DNA of 64,000 nucleotides from Bradyrhizobium liaoningense (GCF_018130955.1 NZ_JAFCJM010000014.1:1-64000), one strand, 5' to 3'. Shown: positions 8,304 to 18,741, counted from the first letter of the stretch. Notes: generated by a model from the sequence alone, not told the origin. Numbers and translations: made by a program.

Positions 8304-9638
8304 ATGGTCGGGGCAGTTCCGAGAGCTGAAGCAGACACGCGCGCTGACCGGACGATATCGTCCGGCGCGCGCGGTCGTGCGCGTCGGATAGGCATCGTCT
8401 GCGCTTTTGTGCCCCTGTCCCTGGCACTGGTTCAATGCGGCAAGGCGCCCAACCCGGCAGCGCTCGCCGCCAACTCGCAGGCCAATACGCAAGTCGTCGC
8501 CAAGACCAGCTCGAATGCCAGTCCGCAGCAGGTCGCCAGCGGCGACACGTTCAACGACCGCTTCCCGGCTCCGCAGTTCAAGGAGAGGTTCCCCTCCGCG
8601 AGCGAAAGCTTCCTCCAGCGCCAGATGTCGGATTTCTCGCCAAAGCGCGCGGTGCAGCAGCCGGAGCCGGCGCCCTACAAGGTCGCTTCGCTCGAGCCCC
8701 AAATCCCCTACAAGCGCCCGGCACGCGAAGACCTGACGACGCTCATCAGCATGAAGTCGTCGGCCTTCCCCTATTACGGCAACAACCCCGCCTCCGAGGC
8801 GCCCTTCCTCAACATCTCCAAGGGCGAGCGCCGCGGCCACCGCAGCTATTCGGGGCGCGTCTACTGGCAGGACGAGACCTACAGCGACAGCCGCGTGATG
8901 ATGCACGTCCCCGAACATTTCGACGCGCGCAAGCCCGGCGTGATCGTGGTGTTCTTCCACGGCAATGGCGCCACGCTCGAGCGCGACGTGCGCGACCGGC
9001 AATTGGTGCCGCAGCAGATCACCGACTCCGGCGCCAATGCCGTGCTGCTCGCCCCGCAAATGGCGGTCAATGCCGCCGATTCCAGCGCCGGCAAATTCTG
9101 GCAACCCGGCGGCTTCAAGCGCTTCTTGGCTGAGTCGACCGAGCATCTCGCCCGTCTCTACGGCGATCCGAACAGCGCGCGGGCCTTCGCCAACATGCCG
9201 ATCGTCATCGTCGGCTACAGCGGCGGCTTCCTGCCGACGGCCTGGAGCCTCGAGGTCGGCGGTATCAGCGACCGCGTGCGCGGCGTGGTGCTGCTCGACG
9301 CCGTCTATGGCGAGCTCGACAAGTTCGCCTCCTGGATCGAAAACCACCGCTCCAGCTTCTTCGTCAGCTCCTATACGCGCTATACGGCGCGGCGCGATCG
9401 CGAGCTGATGAGCATGCTGAGACAGAAGGGCATCGGCGTGTCCGAGGACATGGACGGCCCGCTTCGCCCCGGCAGCGTCGTGTTCGTCGAGACCGCCAAC
9501 GGCATCACCCATCGCGACTACGTCACCCGCGCCTGGACGCAAAACCCGCTCAAGGACGTGCTGGTCAAGATGGCGGCAACGCCGTCGCTGGCGCTGACCC
9601 GCGTGGCGGCGAGCAGTTCAGCCTCGTCGAGCCGCTAG
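8304..9638 (+). CDS. Exported alpha/beta hydrolase-fold protein
   Basis: This 444-residue protein has a hydrophobic export segment (about 29-44) ending LALVQC, which resembles a lipobox except for Gln at -1, so lipid anchoring is possible but not certain. A disordered Ala/Ser/Gln-rich region follows. The catalytic domain shows VVFFHGNGATLERDV (an HGNG oxyanion-type loop), then IVIVGYSGGFLPT with the nucleophile S306, an Asp candidate in VVLLDAVYGE and a His candidate in GITHRDYV. It therefore looks like an active serine hydrolase of unknown substrate, probably in the periplasm. It has its own divergent promoter region. Confidence 0.8.
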   Translation: MVGAVPRAEADTRADRTISSGARGRARRIGIVCAFVPLSLALVQCGKAPNPAALAANSQANTQVVAKTSSNASPQQVASGDTFNDRFPAPQFKERFPSASESFLQRQMSDFSPKRAVQQPEPAPYKVASLEPQIPYKRPAREDLTTLISMKSSAFPYYGNNPASEAPFLNISKGERRGHRSYSGRVYWQDETYSDSRVMMHVPEHFDARKPGVIVVFFHGNGATLERDVRDRQLVPQQITDSGANAVLLAPQMAVNAADSSAGKFWQPGGFKRFLAESTEHLARLYGDPNSARAFANMPIVIVGYSGGFLPTAWSLEVGGISDRVRGVVLLDAVYGELDKFASWIENHRSSFFVSSYTRYTARRDRELMSMLRQKGIGVSEDMDGPLRPGSVVFVETANGITHRDYVTRAWTQNPLKDVLVKMAATPSLALTRVAASSSASSSR

Positions 9639-9791
9639 GATCTGCAAGGCAGGCATCCGCCTGCGCGGCCTTCTGATCGCTCATCCGATGATCAAATTGT
9701 GATGTTGACGAACGCCCCTACGGGGACGACACGGGTTTGTTTCCCACGACAACACCCCTAACCTATCGTCGGGATTCTGCGGGGACAGCAT

Positions 9792-10118
9792 TTGCGCGAG
9801 GGACTCTACAAGGTCGACTTCCACACCGTGCACGGCACCGGTTGCGGCGTGGTCTATGTGACCAGCGGCAAGATGCGCGGCGGTAACTCCGCCTTCGCCT
9901 TCAGCGGCACCTATACGGGTGAAGGCGACCGCATCAAGGTCAAGATCTCGACCGAGCGCTACAATGCCGACCCGGCCTTCCGGCCGCTGTTCGGGACCGA
10001 TCGGATCACGCTCATGCTGAGCGGCCGGCAAGACGGCGACATGGTGGAATTCGAGGGCACCGCCCTGCAGTTGCCCGGCATCGCCTTCAGGGCCGTGCTG
10101 GCCCGGCTCGGCGATTAG
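9792..10118 (+). CDS. GrlR-like small protein
   Basis: This 108-residue protein reads MREGLYKVDFHTVHGTGCGV from a TTG start, with GGGGA six bases upstream. The two-faced beta pattern (GLYKV..F.T..G.G.GVVYVTSGKMRGG followed by SGTYTGEGDRIKVKI) matches the GrlR fold, named after a negative regulator of type III secretion in enteropathogens. In rhizobia such proteins are common without a type III locus nearby, and none is visible here, so the role is unknown. Confidence 0.7.
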   Translation: MREGLYKVDFHTVHGTGCGVVYVTSGKMRGGNSAFAFSGTYTGEGDRIKVKISTERYNADPAFRPLFGTDRITLMLSGRQDGDMVEFEGTALQLPGIAFRAVLARLGD

Positions 10119-10160
10119 CCAAGGCGGGCCCTCCTCCCGGTCGGGTGCTTGTCAGTCTTG

Positions 10161-10586
10161 TCAGTTCCTGGGCAGCTTCGGGATGCTCTCGGCAAAGCCG
10201 TTGAAGCAGGCCAGCCGCTCGTCCTCTTCCTTGAAGAAACGGCAATCGGCCACGCCCTTGGCCTTCGCCGGCTTCGGCTTCGGCGCCGGCGGAATGACCG
10301 CGTCGTAGCAGTTGAGCCGGTCCTTGGTGCCGTCATCGAGATCGAGACAGCCTTGCAGCCGGACCGCCGTGGATTGCGGCTTGCCCTTCGTTCCGGCGGC
10401 CTTTGGCGCTGCCGGCGCGGCAGGTGCAGCCGCGTCTGGCGTTGCAGCCTGTTTCTGTGCCGCCGCCTTGGTCCCCTTCGGCTTGACCTGCACCAGCGGC
10501 TTGTCCCCCACCATCGGCGGCTTGTCGGTTTGCGCAAGCGCCGTTCCCGCATAGAGCACCGCGACAAGCGCCAGAATCATCCTCAT
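10161..10586 (-). CDS. Small exported protein with two DRLxCY-type motifs
   Basis: This 141-residue protein has a clean signal peptide (MRMILALVAVLYAGTALA-Q) and an Ala/Pro/Lys-rich low-complexity middle. The C-terminal part holds CLDLDDGTKDRLNCYD and CRFFKEEDERLACFNGF, two versions of a Cys...RLxC[YF]. motif also seen in several periplasmic proteins. The four cysteines are probably disulfide-bonded. ATG 10586 has GAGAG upstream. No function can be assigned. Confidence 0.7.
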   Translation of the reverse strand: MRMILALVAVLYAGTALAQTDKPPMVGDKPLVQVKPKGTKAAAQKQAATPDAAAPAAPAAPKAAGTKGKPQSTAVRLQGCLDLDDGTKDRLNCYDAVIPPAPKPKPAKAKGVADCRFFKEEDERLACFNGFAESIPKLPRN

Positions 10587-10891
10587 CTCAGTCAACTCTC
10601 GTTGGTCCCACCTGTCGCGTTCTAGCCCTGTCCTGCGCGGTTTGCCAAGCGCCGACAGCGGGAAAAGCCGCTTCCCCGGGGGCAAACCTGGACGGCCGCC
10701 CGCGGCCTGGTCAGGACCACGATGGCGAGCGCCGCCGCAACAAAGGCGGCCGCCACGAAGCCGGACGCATAGGCGTCCGCGTTGCAGGCTGAAAGGCCAT
10801 ACCGACCTATCTCGCACTCTTGTTTCGCACTCTTGGGCTTTCGCGCTGTCCGCGCGCAAGCCAACGTCCTCCCTGTTGCCGGACGCGGCAT
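10587..10891. other. Gap between two minus-strand genes
   Basis: The 305 bp include a minus-strand open frame whose product would contain a hydrophobic run (YASGFVAAAFVAAALAIVVL), but it has no ribosome-binding site and a poor N-terminus. It may be a decayed small membrane-protein gene. Nothing else is seen. Confidence 0.3.
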
Positions 10892-12148
10892 TCATCGTGA
10901 CGGCGTCGCATCCACCGTTGGAGACTGAGCCGCGGGAGCCGTTGGAGGCGCCACCGGCATGGCCGCAACCGGTGCTGCTGGGCACGTTGCCAACATCTGC
11001 GTCCATGCCGACTCAAGGCCGGTCGTATCGATGTCGAAGGTCGACAGACTGGTCTGGCCGTCGGCCGCCGGCGTACTCTCTCCCATGAACAGCCGGGGAG
11101 TTGCCAGCATCGCCTTGATGGTGTCCGGCGCCACCGTGTCGCTCCAGACCTCGAACTTCCCGACGCGCGCCGGGTATCTCCCGAAAGCCACCGATTTTCC
11201 CGGCTCCGCCATCATGACGATCGTGCTCTTGCCGGTCGCGCCCACGTCGGATTCCCGTGAGAACAACAGCCGCGCGCGATTCTTGTTCTCGCAGAACAGC
11301 CGCCACTCCATGATCCGGAACGAGGCGCCGTCGTCCTTCCTTGCGAACACAACTTTGCGAGCATAAGGCCGCGCGGCCTTCTCCAGCGTCCACAAGGTCT
11401 CCGGCTGGGCACGCGTATCGATGCCGAAGCGGTAAAGCTCCGGACGCGTGAGCACGTGGATGCTTTCGAATTTCACCGTCTTGATGAGATCGGTCAATTC
11501 GCCCTTGATTCCCATCGCAGCGATGAAGGCCGCCCGTTCCCGATCGGCCATCGCGAGGCGTTGCTGCCTCAGTTCGGCAACCACCTGCGGCGGCGGATCG
11601 CCGCGGATGAGCAAGGTGAGCCTGGAGTTGTGAACCGCAATCGCGGCGTCGGGCGCAACCTCGCGCGTCGTCGCGCCGAGGAACAGATAGCCGCAGGCCG
11701 AGTTGCACATCGCCTTGCGGGTGGTGAGCTCGGCCTCGACCTCCCCACCCGCGTTCTTGATCTTCAGGCAAGCGTCGTCGATCTGCGTCCCGGAAGCACA
11801 TGCGGTGACGATGGTCCGTCCCACGCGGGCGATAGCCTTGCGGCTGCGTAGCAGCCGTCCGATCGCGAAGGACTGGTCCACGGCCCCGCCCGGCGAGTGG
11901 AAATAGATCGGTCGCTGCGTATCCTTGACGCCGGCAAGGAACCGACGGATTCGTGCGGCTGCCCCCTGATCGACCGTCCCCTCGACGGCGATCCAGCGAT
12001 CGCAACCCTGTCCGCACGAATTCGCCGGCCCCTTGGCAAGGTAGATGACCAGCTTCGACGGAAATCCCGCTTTCTCCGCCGGGGTCCGCGCCCGCAGCTC
12101 ACCGGCAATCAACAGCAGGGTCGCAAGAACCAGGAGCCGAACCATCAT
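10892..12148 (-). CDS. Exported ClpP/crotonase-fold protein, COG3904-like
   Basis: This 418-residue protein starts MMVRLLVLATLLLIAGELRA, a signal peptide. It shares its plan with the protein at 2119-3042: a CxxxC pair (C45, C49), a glycine loop HSPGGAVDQSFAIG at 84-97, a CNSAC motif at 148-152 in which S150 would be the nucleophile, and a following AIAVHNS with H173. The C-terminal 180 residues form an extra domain rich in beta strands, and the end is Pro/Ala-rich. The fold is that of ClpP and SppA peptidases, but activity is unproven. It is divergent from thrS with a 227-bp gap. The start could also be the next ATG. Confidence 0.75.
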   Translation of the reverse strand: MMVRLLVLATLLLIAGELRARTPAEKAGFPSKLVIYLAKGPANSCGQGCDRWIAVEGTVDQGAAARIRRFLAGVKDTQRPIYFHSPGGAVDQSFAIGRLLRSRKAIARVGRTIVTACASGTQIDDACLKIKNAGGEVEAELTTRKAMCNSACGYLFLGATTREVAPDAAIAVHNSRLTLLIRGDPPPQVVAELRQQRLAMADRERAAFIAAMGIKGELTDLIKTVKFESIHVLTRPELYRFGIDTRAQPETLWTLEKAARPYARKVVFARKDDGASFRIMEWRLFCENKNRARLLFSRESDVGATGKSTIVMMAEPGKSVAFGRYPARVGKFEVWSDTVAPDTIKAMLATPRLFMGESTPAADGQTSLSTFDIDTTGLESAWTQMLATCPAAPVAAMPVAPPTAPAAQSPTVDATPSR

Positions 12149-12375
12149 GATGCACGAAAGCAGCGGTCGAACCACAGAGACGTGAGAGCACGACAACGTT
12201 AGACAATGAAAATCAAGGCCGCAACCCATGGTGGCATGGCGGCGCTCGCCTCGGCGAACCGCTCCGGCCCCGATTTTCCCAAGATTTGCCCGATTGCATC
12301 GCCCGAATCGCCTGCTATACCGCTCGCTCCCGCTTACCTGCGCCCGTTCGCAGGAGTGAGCTTCAGGAGAAATGC

Positions 12376-14421
12376 ATGTCCGACGAACACAAGTCCGAAT
12401 CCGGCTTCCAGTACAGCCTCAGCAATTTGAAACCCGTGACCGCGCCCGCCAAGGTTACCCTCACCTTCCCCGACGGCGCCAAGCGCCAATTCGACAAGAG
12501 CATCACCGGCCTCGATATCGCCAAGGGCATCTCGCCGTCGTTGGCCAAGCGCACGGTCGCGATGGCGCTGGACGGAGAACTCGCCGACCTCAACGATCCG
12601 ATCGAGGCGGACGCGAAGATCGAGCTGATCGGCCGCGAGGATCCGCGCGCGCTCGAATTGATCCGCCATGACTGCGCCCACGTGCTGGCGGAGGCCGTGC
12701 AGGCGCTGTGGCCGGGCACCCAGGTCACCATCGGCCCCGTGATCGAGAACGGCTTCTACTACGACTTCTTCCGCAACGAGCCGTTCACCCCGGAAGATTT
12801 TGCCGCGATCGAGAAGAAGATGCGCGAGATCGTCGCGCGCGACAAACCCTTCACCAAAGAGGTCTGGGATCGCGAGAAGACCAAGCAGGTGTTCCGCGAC
12901 AAGGGCGAGGCCTTCAAGGTCGAGCTGGTCGACGCCATTCCCGGCAACGAGCCGATCAAGATCTACTTCCAGGGCGACTGGTTCGATCTGTGCCGCGGCC
13001 CGCACATGACCTCGACCGGCAAGATCGGAAACGCCTTCAAGCTGATGAAGGTGGCCGGCGCCTATTGGCGCGGCGACAGCAACAACCCGATGCTGACCCG
13101 CATCTACGGCACCGCCTTTGCCAAGCAGGAAGACCTCGACGCTTATCTGAAGCAGATCGAGGAAGCCGAGAAGCGCGACCATCGCAAGCTCGGGCGCGAG
13201 CTCGACCTCTTCCACTTCCAGGAGGAAGGTCCGGGCGTCGTGTTCTGGCACGCCAAGGGTTGGACCATCTTCCAGCAGCTCATCGCCTATATGCGGCGAC
13301 GTCTGACCGGCGACTACAGCGAGGTCAACGCCCCGCAGATCCTCGACAAGGTGCTGTGGGAGACTTCGGGCCATTGGGGCTGGTATCGCGAAAACATGTT
13401 CGCGGCGCAGTCCGCCGGCGACGAGGCCGAGGACAAGCGCTGGTTTGCGCTGAAGCCGATGAACTGTCCCGGCCACGTGCAGATCTTCAAGCACGGCCTG
13501 AAGAGCTACCGCGACCTGCCCCTGCGCCTCGCCGAGTTCGGTGTGGTGCATCGCTACGAGCCCTCCGGCGCGATGCACGGGTTGATGCGCGTGCGCGGCT
13601 TCACGCAGGATGACGCCCATGTCTTCTGCACCGAGGAACAGCTTGCCGACGAGTGCCTCAAGATCAACGATCTGATCCTGTCGACCTATGCGGATTTCGG
13701 CTTCACCGGCGACCTGACGGTGAAACTGTCGACCCGACCGGACAAGCGCGTCGGCACCGACGACATGTGGGATCATGCCGAGCGCGTGATGGCCACCGTG
13801 CTGCGCGAGATCCAGTCGCAGAACAATCACATCAAGACCGAGATCAACCCGGGCGAAGGCGCCTTCTACGGGCCGAAGTTCGAGTACGTGCTGCGCGACG
13901 CCATCGGCCGCGACTGGCAGTGCGGCACCACGCAGGTCGACTTCAACCTGCCGGAGCGGTTCGGCGCTTTCTACATCGACCATGACGGCGGCAAGAAGCC
14001 GCCGGTGATGGTCCACCGCGCGATCTGCGGCTCGATGGAGCGCTATATCGGCATCCTGATCGAGCACTATGCCGGCAACTTCCCGCTCTGGCTCGCGCCG
14101 GTGCAGGTGGTGGTCACGACCATCACCTCGGAGGCCGACGAATATGCCAAGCAGGTCGCCGCGCAAGCGCGCAAGGCCGGCCTGCGCGTCGACATCGACC
14201 TGCGCAACGAGAAGATCAACTACAAGGTCCGCGAGCACTCGCTGGCCAAGATCCCCGCGTTGCTCGTGGTCGGCAAGAAGGAAGCCGAGACGCATTCGGT
14301 GTCTGTCCGCCGTCTCGGCAGCGACGGCCAGAAGGTGATGCCGACGACCGAGGCGCTCGCCGCCCTGCTCGACGAGGCGACGCCGCCGGACGTGAAGCGG
14401 GTGCGCGGGGCAGCGGCCTAA
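12376..14421 (+). CDS. thrS: Threonyl-tRNA synthetase
   Basis: This 681-residue cytoplasmic enzyme charges tRNA-Thr. All domains are present: TGS (about 17-80, [13 protein letters not shown] onward), the editing domain with HDCAH and DLCRGPH, the class II catalytic core with the zinc cysteine in [10 protein letters not shown], motif 2 around [19 protein letters not shown], motif 3 in [22 protein letters not shown], and the anticodon-binding domain (WLAPVQVVV). ATG 12376 has AGGAGA six bases upstream; the frame is open for 30 codons before it. No T-box leader is visible in the preceding gap. Confidence 0.98.
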   Translation: MSDEHKSESGFQYSLSNLKPVTAPAKVTLTFPDGAKRQFDKSITGLDIAKGISPSLAKRTVAMALDGELADLNDPIEADAKIELIGREDPRALELIRHDCAHVLAEAVQALWPGTQVTIGPVIENGFYYDFFRNEPFTPEDFAAIEKKMREIVARDKPFTKEVWDREKTKQVFRDKGEAFKVELVDAIPGNEPIKIYFQGDWFDLCRGPHMTSTGKIGNAFKLMKVAGAYWRGDSNNPMLTRIYGTAFAKQEDLDAYLKQIEEAEKRDHRKLGRELDLFHFQEEGPGVVFWHAKGWTIFQQLIAYMRRRLTGDYSEVNAPQILDKVLWETSGHWGWYRENMFAAQSAGDEAEDKRWFALKPMNCPGHVQIFKHGLKSYRDLPLRLAEFGVVHRYEPSGAMHGLMRVRGFTQDDAHVFCTEEQLADECLKINDLILSTYADFGFTGDLTVKLSTRPDKRVGTDDMWDHAERVMATVLREIQSQNNHIKTEINPGEGAFYGPKFEYVLRDAIGRDWQCGTTQVDFNLPERFGAFYIDHDGGKKPPVMVHRAICGSMERYIGILIEHYAGNFPLWLAPVQVVVTTITSEADEYAKQVAAQARKAGLRVDIDLRNEKINYKVREHSLAKIPALLVVGKKEAETHSVSVRRLGSDGQKVMPTTEALAALLDEATPPDVKRVRGAAA

Positions 14422-15323
14422 CCGGCCGTTGCAGTCTGCACCGACAGCTTGGCGCTTTTCACATAAGCGCCGAGCGCCTCCTTGGCGCAGTGCGCGAGAT
14501 ACAGGAACATGGTCGCGAGCATCTGCTCCAGCGCATCGCGACCGCGCGGCAACAGCGTGACTTCGTTGTTTGCGGCTCCGCTGCGCAGGAGCAAGCCTGT
14601 CTGCTCGGCGTCCCGCAGCAGCGACAGGACGTGCTTGCGCGAAACGGAAAAATTGGTCGCCAGCGCGTTGATCGAGAGCTGCACCGGTCCTGCCGGAGGA
14701 AATGCCTCACCCTCGCTCCCCGACAGCGCCAGGCTGAACAGGATCACGACGCCGGCGTTGCGCTCGGCAAACGGCTCCAGCTCCGGCGCATTGTCGAGAA
14801 CACGAAGGCCCGCGACGAACCGCCGGCCGAGCGCCGTGGCGAAGGCTCTTACAAACGCAGGATCGCCCAAGGCGACGAGATAGTCCGCGGCTTCGAGAAA
14901 GATGCCGCGCATCGCCTCGAACTGCCGAGCCCAGCGCGCGCGGTGCAAGGCGAGCAGCTTTTCCGTCGGCGCAAGCAGACGCTTTCGGCGATCGGGATTG
15001 GGCGCAGCCATCAGCAGACCGCCGGCGCGCATCAGGGCGAGCAGCGCCTCGCAGCGGCCGCGGCTGCACAAGCGGAGCTCGACGCAGAGATCCTTCATGG
15101 CACCGACGGTCAGGCCGGACTCCGCGCCTCCGAAATGCAGATAGAGCGCGACATGGGTGAACAGCGCCCGCGCGCGGTCGCTCAGGAGCAGGTTGAGGAG
15201 CCTGTTGGTCCGGTAGATCGCGACCGCCCCCTCCGCAGAGGACCGCATCGCGCGCGAAAATTGGGGATGGCGGCGCAGCGCGGCGACGGCATCTGAAGAC
15301 GGGGTAAGCTGCGGGTCGGACAT
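14418..15323 (-). CDS. Winged-helix-type regulator candidate
   Basis: This 301-residue soluble protein is mostly helical. A central part ([23 protein letters not shown]) and a C-terminal part ([31 protein letters not shown]) both read like helix-turn-helix or winged-helix units, so it is probably DNA-binding. Its 3' end overlaps the end of thrS by 4 bp in convergent orientation. It is divergent from the autotransporter gene at 15566, which is the obvious candidate target. ATG 15323 is used; there is no strong ribosome-binding site. Confidence 0.6.
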   Translation of the reverse strand: MSDPQLTPSSDAVAALRRHPQFSRAMRSSAEGAVAIYRTNRLLNLLLSDRARALFTHVALYLHFGGAESGLTVGAMKDLCVELRLCSRGRCEALLALMRAGGLLMAAPNPDRRKRLLAPTEKLLALHRARWARQFEAMRGIFLEAADYLVALGDPAFVRAFATALGRRFVAGLRVLDNAPELEPFAERNAGVVILFSLALSGSEGEAFPPAGPVQLSINALATNFSVSRKHVLSLLRDAEQTGLLLRSGAANNEVTLLPRGRDALEQMLATMFLYLAHCAKEALGAYVKSAKLSVQTATAG

Positions 15324-15565
15324 TCCAGGGACGAGCCGGAGAGGTGTGCCTCTCCGTTGGCACGGCCCTTGTGTTGCACACAAGCCTCAAGCGGCCATCG
15401 TTCGCGCAATCCACCCAAAAAGTCGCAGTTCTCGGCGCAGCGCCACGTCGGTACGTCTGCGCAAATCGCGTCGTCTGTGCCACGGCGCACACGATGTCGT
15501 GCAAAGGGGACGAGGTGCTGTTCGAAGGTAGGTCCGACCGCCGCGGATTTTTGATACAGCCGCAG

Positions 15566-18500
15566 ATGCGCGCCCGTCCGTTCTGCCTTGCGGCGGCGTT
15601 ATCGCTTGCTGCTGCGAGCCCGGCCTTCGCACAGGCGACGCGTGGCGGCGACGGCGGCAGCAATAGCACCAGCTTCGCAAATGGCGGAACCAGCTCCGCG
15701 ACAGGCGTCGGGGGCGACGGGGGCGATGCGCCCCTGGGGACCCGTGGCGCCGGCGGCGGCGGCGCCGGGGTCACCGGCGGTGCCGGTGGGACGGATTCCA
15801 CAGGCACTATCGGCGGTGGCGCCGGTGGCGCTGGTCCAGGAGACAACGGCCGAAACGGCAACAATGGCGACTCGAGCCACGGCGGCGGTGGCGGCGGCGG
15901 CGGCGCACACGGCGCCGTCGTGACCACGGATACCACCAATGCCGCGACGATCACCGGCGGGACCGGCGGGCGTGGCGGCTCGACGACCGGCAACTTTGCC
16001 GCCGGCGGCGGCGGCGCCGGTGGCTATGGCGTCGTCGTCGACGACAGCGGTCTTGCCTATACCAACACCGGCACCATCAGCGGCGGCACCGGCGGCAACG
16101 GCGGCGCGGCGACTACGGGGAACGGCTTTGCCGGCGACGGCGGCGACGGAGGCTATGGCGTCTTCCTGACCGGCAGCGGCGTCCTCACCAATGCCGGCAC
16201 CATTGCCGGCGGCAATGGCGGCAATGGCGGCAACGCGCCCATCAGTAACCAAACGTCTGCGGCGGGCGATGGCGGCAATGGCGGTGCGGCCGTCTACTTC
16301 GCTGGCGGGGGTACGCTCATCAATTCGGGGAGCATCGCCGGCGGCGATGCAGGCAGCGCCGGCACGGCCTCGTCTTCGGCGACGCACGGAAGCGACGGCT
16401 TGGGCGGCGCCGGCGTGGTGGGCGCCGACCTCACCATCATCAACAGCGGCTCGATTTCTGGGGGATGGAACGACGGTTCGACCCGCGCCAATGCCATCAC
16501 CTTCATCGGCGGCAGCAACGTGCTGGAGCTGTGGGCCGGCTCGGTTATCAACGGTAACGTCGTCGGCACCGGCACCGATACATTCCGGCTCGGCGGCTCC
16601 ACCGACAGCACGTTCGACGTCTCCAGCATCGGCGCGGCGGCACAGTATCAGGGCTTTTCGAGCTTCGTGAAGACCGGCACCGGCACCTGGACACTGACCG
16701 GCACGACGACGGCGACGACGCCGTGGACGATCAACCAGGGCACCCTCGCCGTCAGCTCTGACGCCAGCCTTGGCGATGCGTCCGGCGGGCTCAGCTTCGG
16801 CGGCGGCACGCTGCAGGTCCTGGCGGATTTCACCACCAGCCGAACCATAACGCTCAATGCGGGCGGCGGCACCTTCGACACCAACGGCTACACAGCGACG
16901 CTTGCGGGCGCCATCGACGGTGCCGGAGGGCTCACCAAGATCGGCAGCGGAACGCTGGTGCTGAACGGCATCGGCCTCTATTCCGGCGCGACCATCGTCA
17001 ATGGCGGCGTACTCGACATCGAGGGGACGATCACCACTTCGGCGATGACGGTCAACGCGGGCGGCACCTTGACCGGCACGGGCACCGTCGCTCCGCAGAC
17101 GCTAACCGTCACTGCCGGCGGCACGCTCGCGCCGGGCAACGGCACGCCCGGCTCGTCGTTGACGATCGTCGGCAACCTCGCTTTGCAATCCGGCGCGACC
17201 TATCTGGTGCAACTCGATCCTGTGGCGGCATCATATGCAAGCGTAACCAATGCTGCGACACTCGGCGGTGCGACGGTGAATGCGGTCTTCGCCAACGGCA
17301 GCTATGTCAGCAAGACCTATACGATCCTGACCGCGGATGCGGGTATCTCCGGCACCTTCAGTTCGCTGGTGAACACCAATCTGCCGGCCAACTTTCACAC
17401 CACTCTCAGCTACGATGCCAACGACGCCTATCTCAATCTCATCCTGGACTTCGCCATTCCGGGCGGACTGAACGGCAACCAGCAGGCCGTCGGTAAAGCG
17501 CTGACCAATTTCTTCAATGCGAATGGCGGCATTCCGCTGGTCTATGGCGCGTTGACGCCGGCTGGCCTGACCCAGGCCTCCGGCGAGCTCGGCACCGCCC
17601 AGCAGCAGACCACGTTCGACGCGATGGGCCGGTTCATGGGTCTGCTCACCGATCCCTTCTTCCAGCGGACTGCGGGCACGGATGGAGCTGGCGGCACAAC
17701 CGGCTTTGCAGAAGAGGACGTTGCGGGCACCCGTGCCGCACGCAGACGAACCGACGCCTTCGCAATGCTGGCTGGTGCGCCGCCCCGCAGCTTCGAGCAG
17801 CGCTGGGGCGTGTGGGCGGCCGGCGTTGGCGGCTCGCAATCCACCACTGGCAACACGGCCATTGGGTCGAACGACGCGACGAGCCGCACCTACGCCACCG
17901 CAGTCGGCGCCGACTATCTGATATCACCAAACACGGTGGCCGGCTTTGCGTTCGCCGGCGGCGGCACCAGTTTTGGCGTGAATGGTCTCGGGTCGGGTCG
18001 CTCCGATCTGTTTCAGGCGGGCATCTCCCTGCGTCATGTCGAGGGGCCTGCCTTTGTTACCGCCGCGCTCGCCTATGGCTGGCAGGACATCACCACCGAC
18101 CGCACCGTCACCATCTCCGGCGTCGATCGTCTGCGCGCCGCGTTCAAGGCCAATGCGTGGGCCGGCCGCGTCGAAGGCGGCTACCGATTTGTTGCGCCCG
18201 TGAACGGCGGCATCGGCCTCACGCCTTATGCCGCAGCGCAGGCGACGATCTTCGATCAACCGGCCTATGCCGAGCAGGTCGTCTCCGGTGCCTCGACCTT
18301 TGCGCTGAGCTACGCCGGCAAGCGCGTGACCGACAGCCGTAGCGAGCTCGGCCTGCGCAGCGACAAATCCTTTGCCCTGCAGGACGGCATCCTCACCCTG
18401 CGCGGCCGCCTCGCCTGGGCGCACGACTTCAATCCCGATCGCTCGGCCGCCGCGAGCTTCCTGGTGCTGCCGGGCGCGAGCTTTGCGGTCAACGGAGCCG

Positions 18501-18646
18501 CACAGGCGCGCGACTCCGCGCTCACCACAACGTCGCTCGAAATGAAATGGGCCAGCGGCTGGTCGGCCGCGGCAACATTCGAAGGCGAGTTCTCCGCCGT
18601 CACGCGCTCCTATGCCGGCAAGGGCGCCGTGCGCTACACTTGGTGA
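15566..18646 (+). CDS. Type V autotransporter with Gly-rich passenger
   Basis: The product of about 1026 residues has a signal peptide (MRARPFCLAAALSLAAASPAFAQ). It then has a 270-residue passenger of extreme Gly content built on GGxGGNGG units interleaved with NTGTISGGTGGN and NAGTIAGGNGGN strands. Two autotransporter-associated beta-strand repeats follow (TGTWTLTGTTT and SGTLVLNGIGLYSGATIVNGG). The C-terminal beta-barrel runs from about residue 740 and ends in RYTW, the aromatic outer-membrane signature. The passenger is predicted to be a beta-helix shown on the surface or released. An upstream in-frame ATG at 15494 cannot be excluded because neither start has a good ribosome-binding site. 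The divergent regulator-like gene may control it. Confidence 0.9.
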   Translation: MRARPFCLAAALSLAAASPAFAQATRGGDGGSNSTSFANGGTSSATGVGGDGGDAPLGTRGAGGGGAGVTGGAGGTDSTGTIGGGAGGAGPGDNGRNGNNGDSSHGGGGGGGGAHGAVVTTDTTNAATITGGTGGRGGSTTGNFAAGGGGAGGYGVVVDDSGLAYTNTGTISGGTGGNGGAATTGNGFAGDGGDGGYGVFLTGSGVLTNAGTIAGGNGGNGGNAPISNQTSAAGDGGNGGAAVYFAGGGTLINSGSIAGGDAGSAGTASSSATHGSDGLGGAGVVGADLTIINSGSISGGWNDGSTRANAITFIGGSNVLELWAGSVINGNVVGTGTDTFRLGGSTDSTFDVSSIGAAAQYQGFSSFVKTGTGTWTLTGTTTATTPWTINQGTLAVSSDASLGDASGGLSFGGGTLQVLADFTTSRTITLNAGGGTFDTNGYTATLAGAIDGAGGLTKIGSGTLVLNGIGLYSGATIVNGGVLDIEGTITTSAMTVNAGGTLTGTGTVAPQTLTVTAGGTLAPGNGTPGSSLTIVGNLALQSGATYLVQLDPVAASYASVTNAATLGGATVNAVFANGSYVSKTYTILTADAGISGTFSSLVNTNLPANFHTTLSYDANDAYLNLILDFAIPGGLNGNQQAVGKALTNFFNANGGIPLVYGALTPAGLTQASGELGTAQQQTTFDAMGRFMGLLTDPFFQRTAGTDGAGGTTGFAEEDVAGTRAARRRTDAFAMLAGAPPRSFEQRWGVWAAGVGGSQSTTGNTAIGSNDATSRTYATAVGADYLISPNTVAGFAFAGGGTSFGVNGLGSGRSDLFQAGISLRHVEGPAFVTAALAYGWQDITTDRTVTISGVDRLRAAFKANAWAGRVEGGYRFVAPVNGGIGLTPYAAAQATIFDQPAYAEQVVSGASTFALSYAGKRVTDSRSELGLRSDKSFALQDGILTLRGRLAWAHDFNPDRSAAASFLVLPGASFAVNGAAQARDSALTTTSLEMKWASGWSAAATFEGEFSAVTRSYAGKGAVRYTW

Positions 18647-18741
18647 ACGACCACCGGCACCGATCACAATCCGTCTAAATGGGGAGCGACGGTCTCGTGG
18701 CCGGCAGGATCGCGTGCTAATGCGATGCTCAAATTGGTTCC

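Noticed and set aside
9792..10118. A type III secretion locus near the GrlR-like gene
   Set aside because: No secretion apparatus or effector gene is visible in the window.
10622..10891. Minus-strand frame with a hydrophobic segment
   Set aside because: No ribosome-binding site, Cys/Arg-rich flanks without sense, and no recognisable family; kept only as an intergenic note.
12334..14295. Long open frame (653 codons) antisense to thrS
   Set aside because: It mirrors the codons of a clearly real thrS. Long antisense frames are expected in high-GC genes, and its protein has no recognisable domain.
15599..16387. Antisense and other-frame reading of the Gly-rich passenger
   Set aside because: Low-complexity GGC repeats keep all frames open. 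The plus-strand frame has the signal peptide and the barrel.
15640..16440. Repeats in the autotransporter gene as a possible CRISPR or minisatellite array
   Set aside because: Units vary in length and sequence and encode in-frame Gly-rich repeats; there are no identical repeats with unique spacers.
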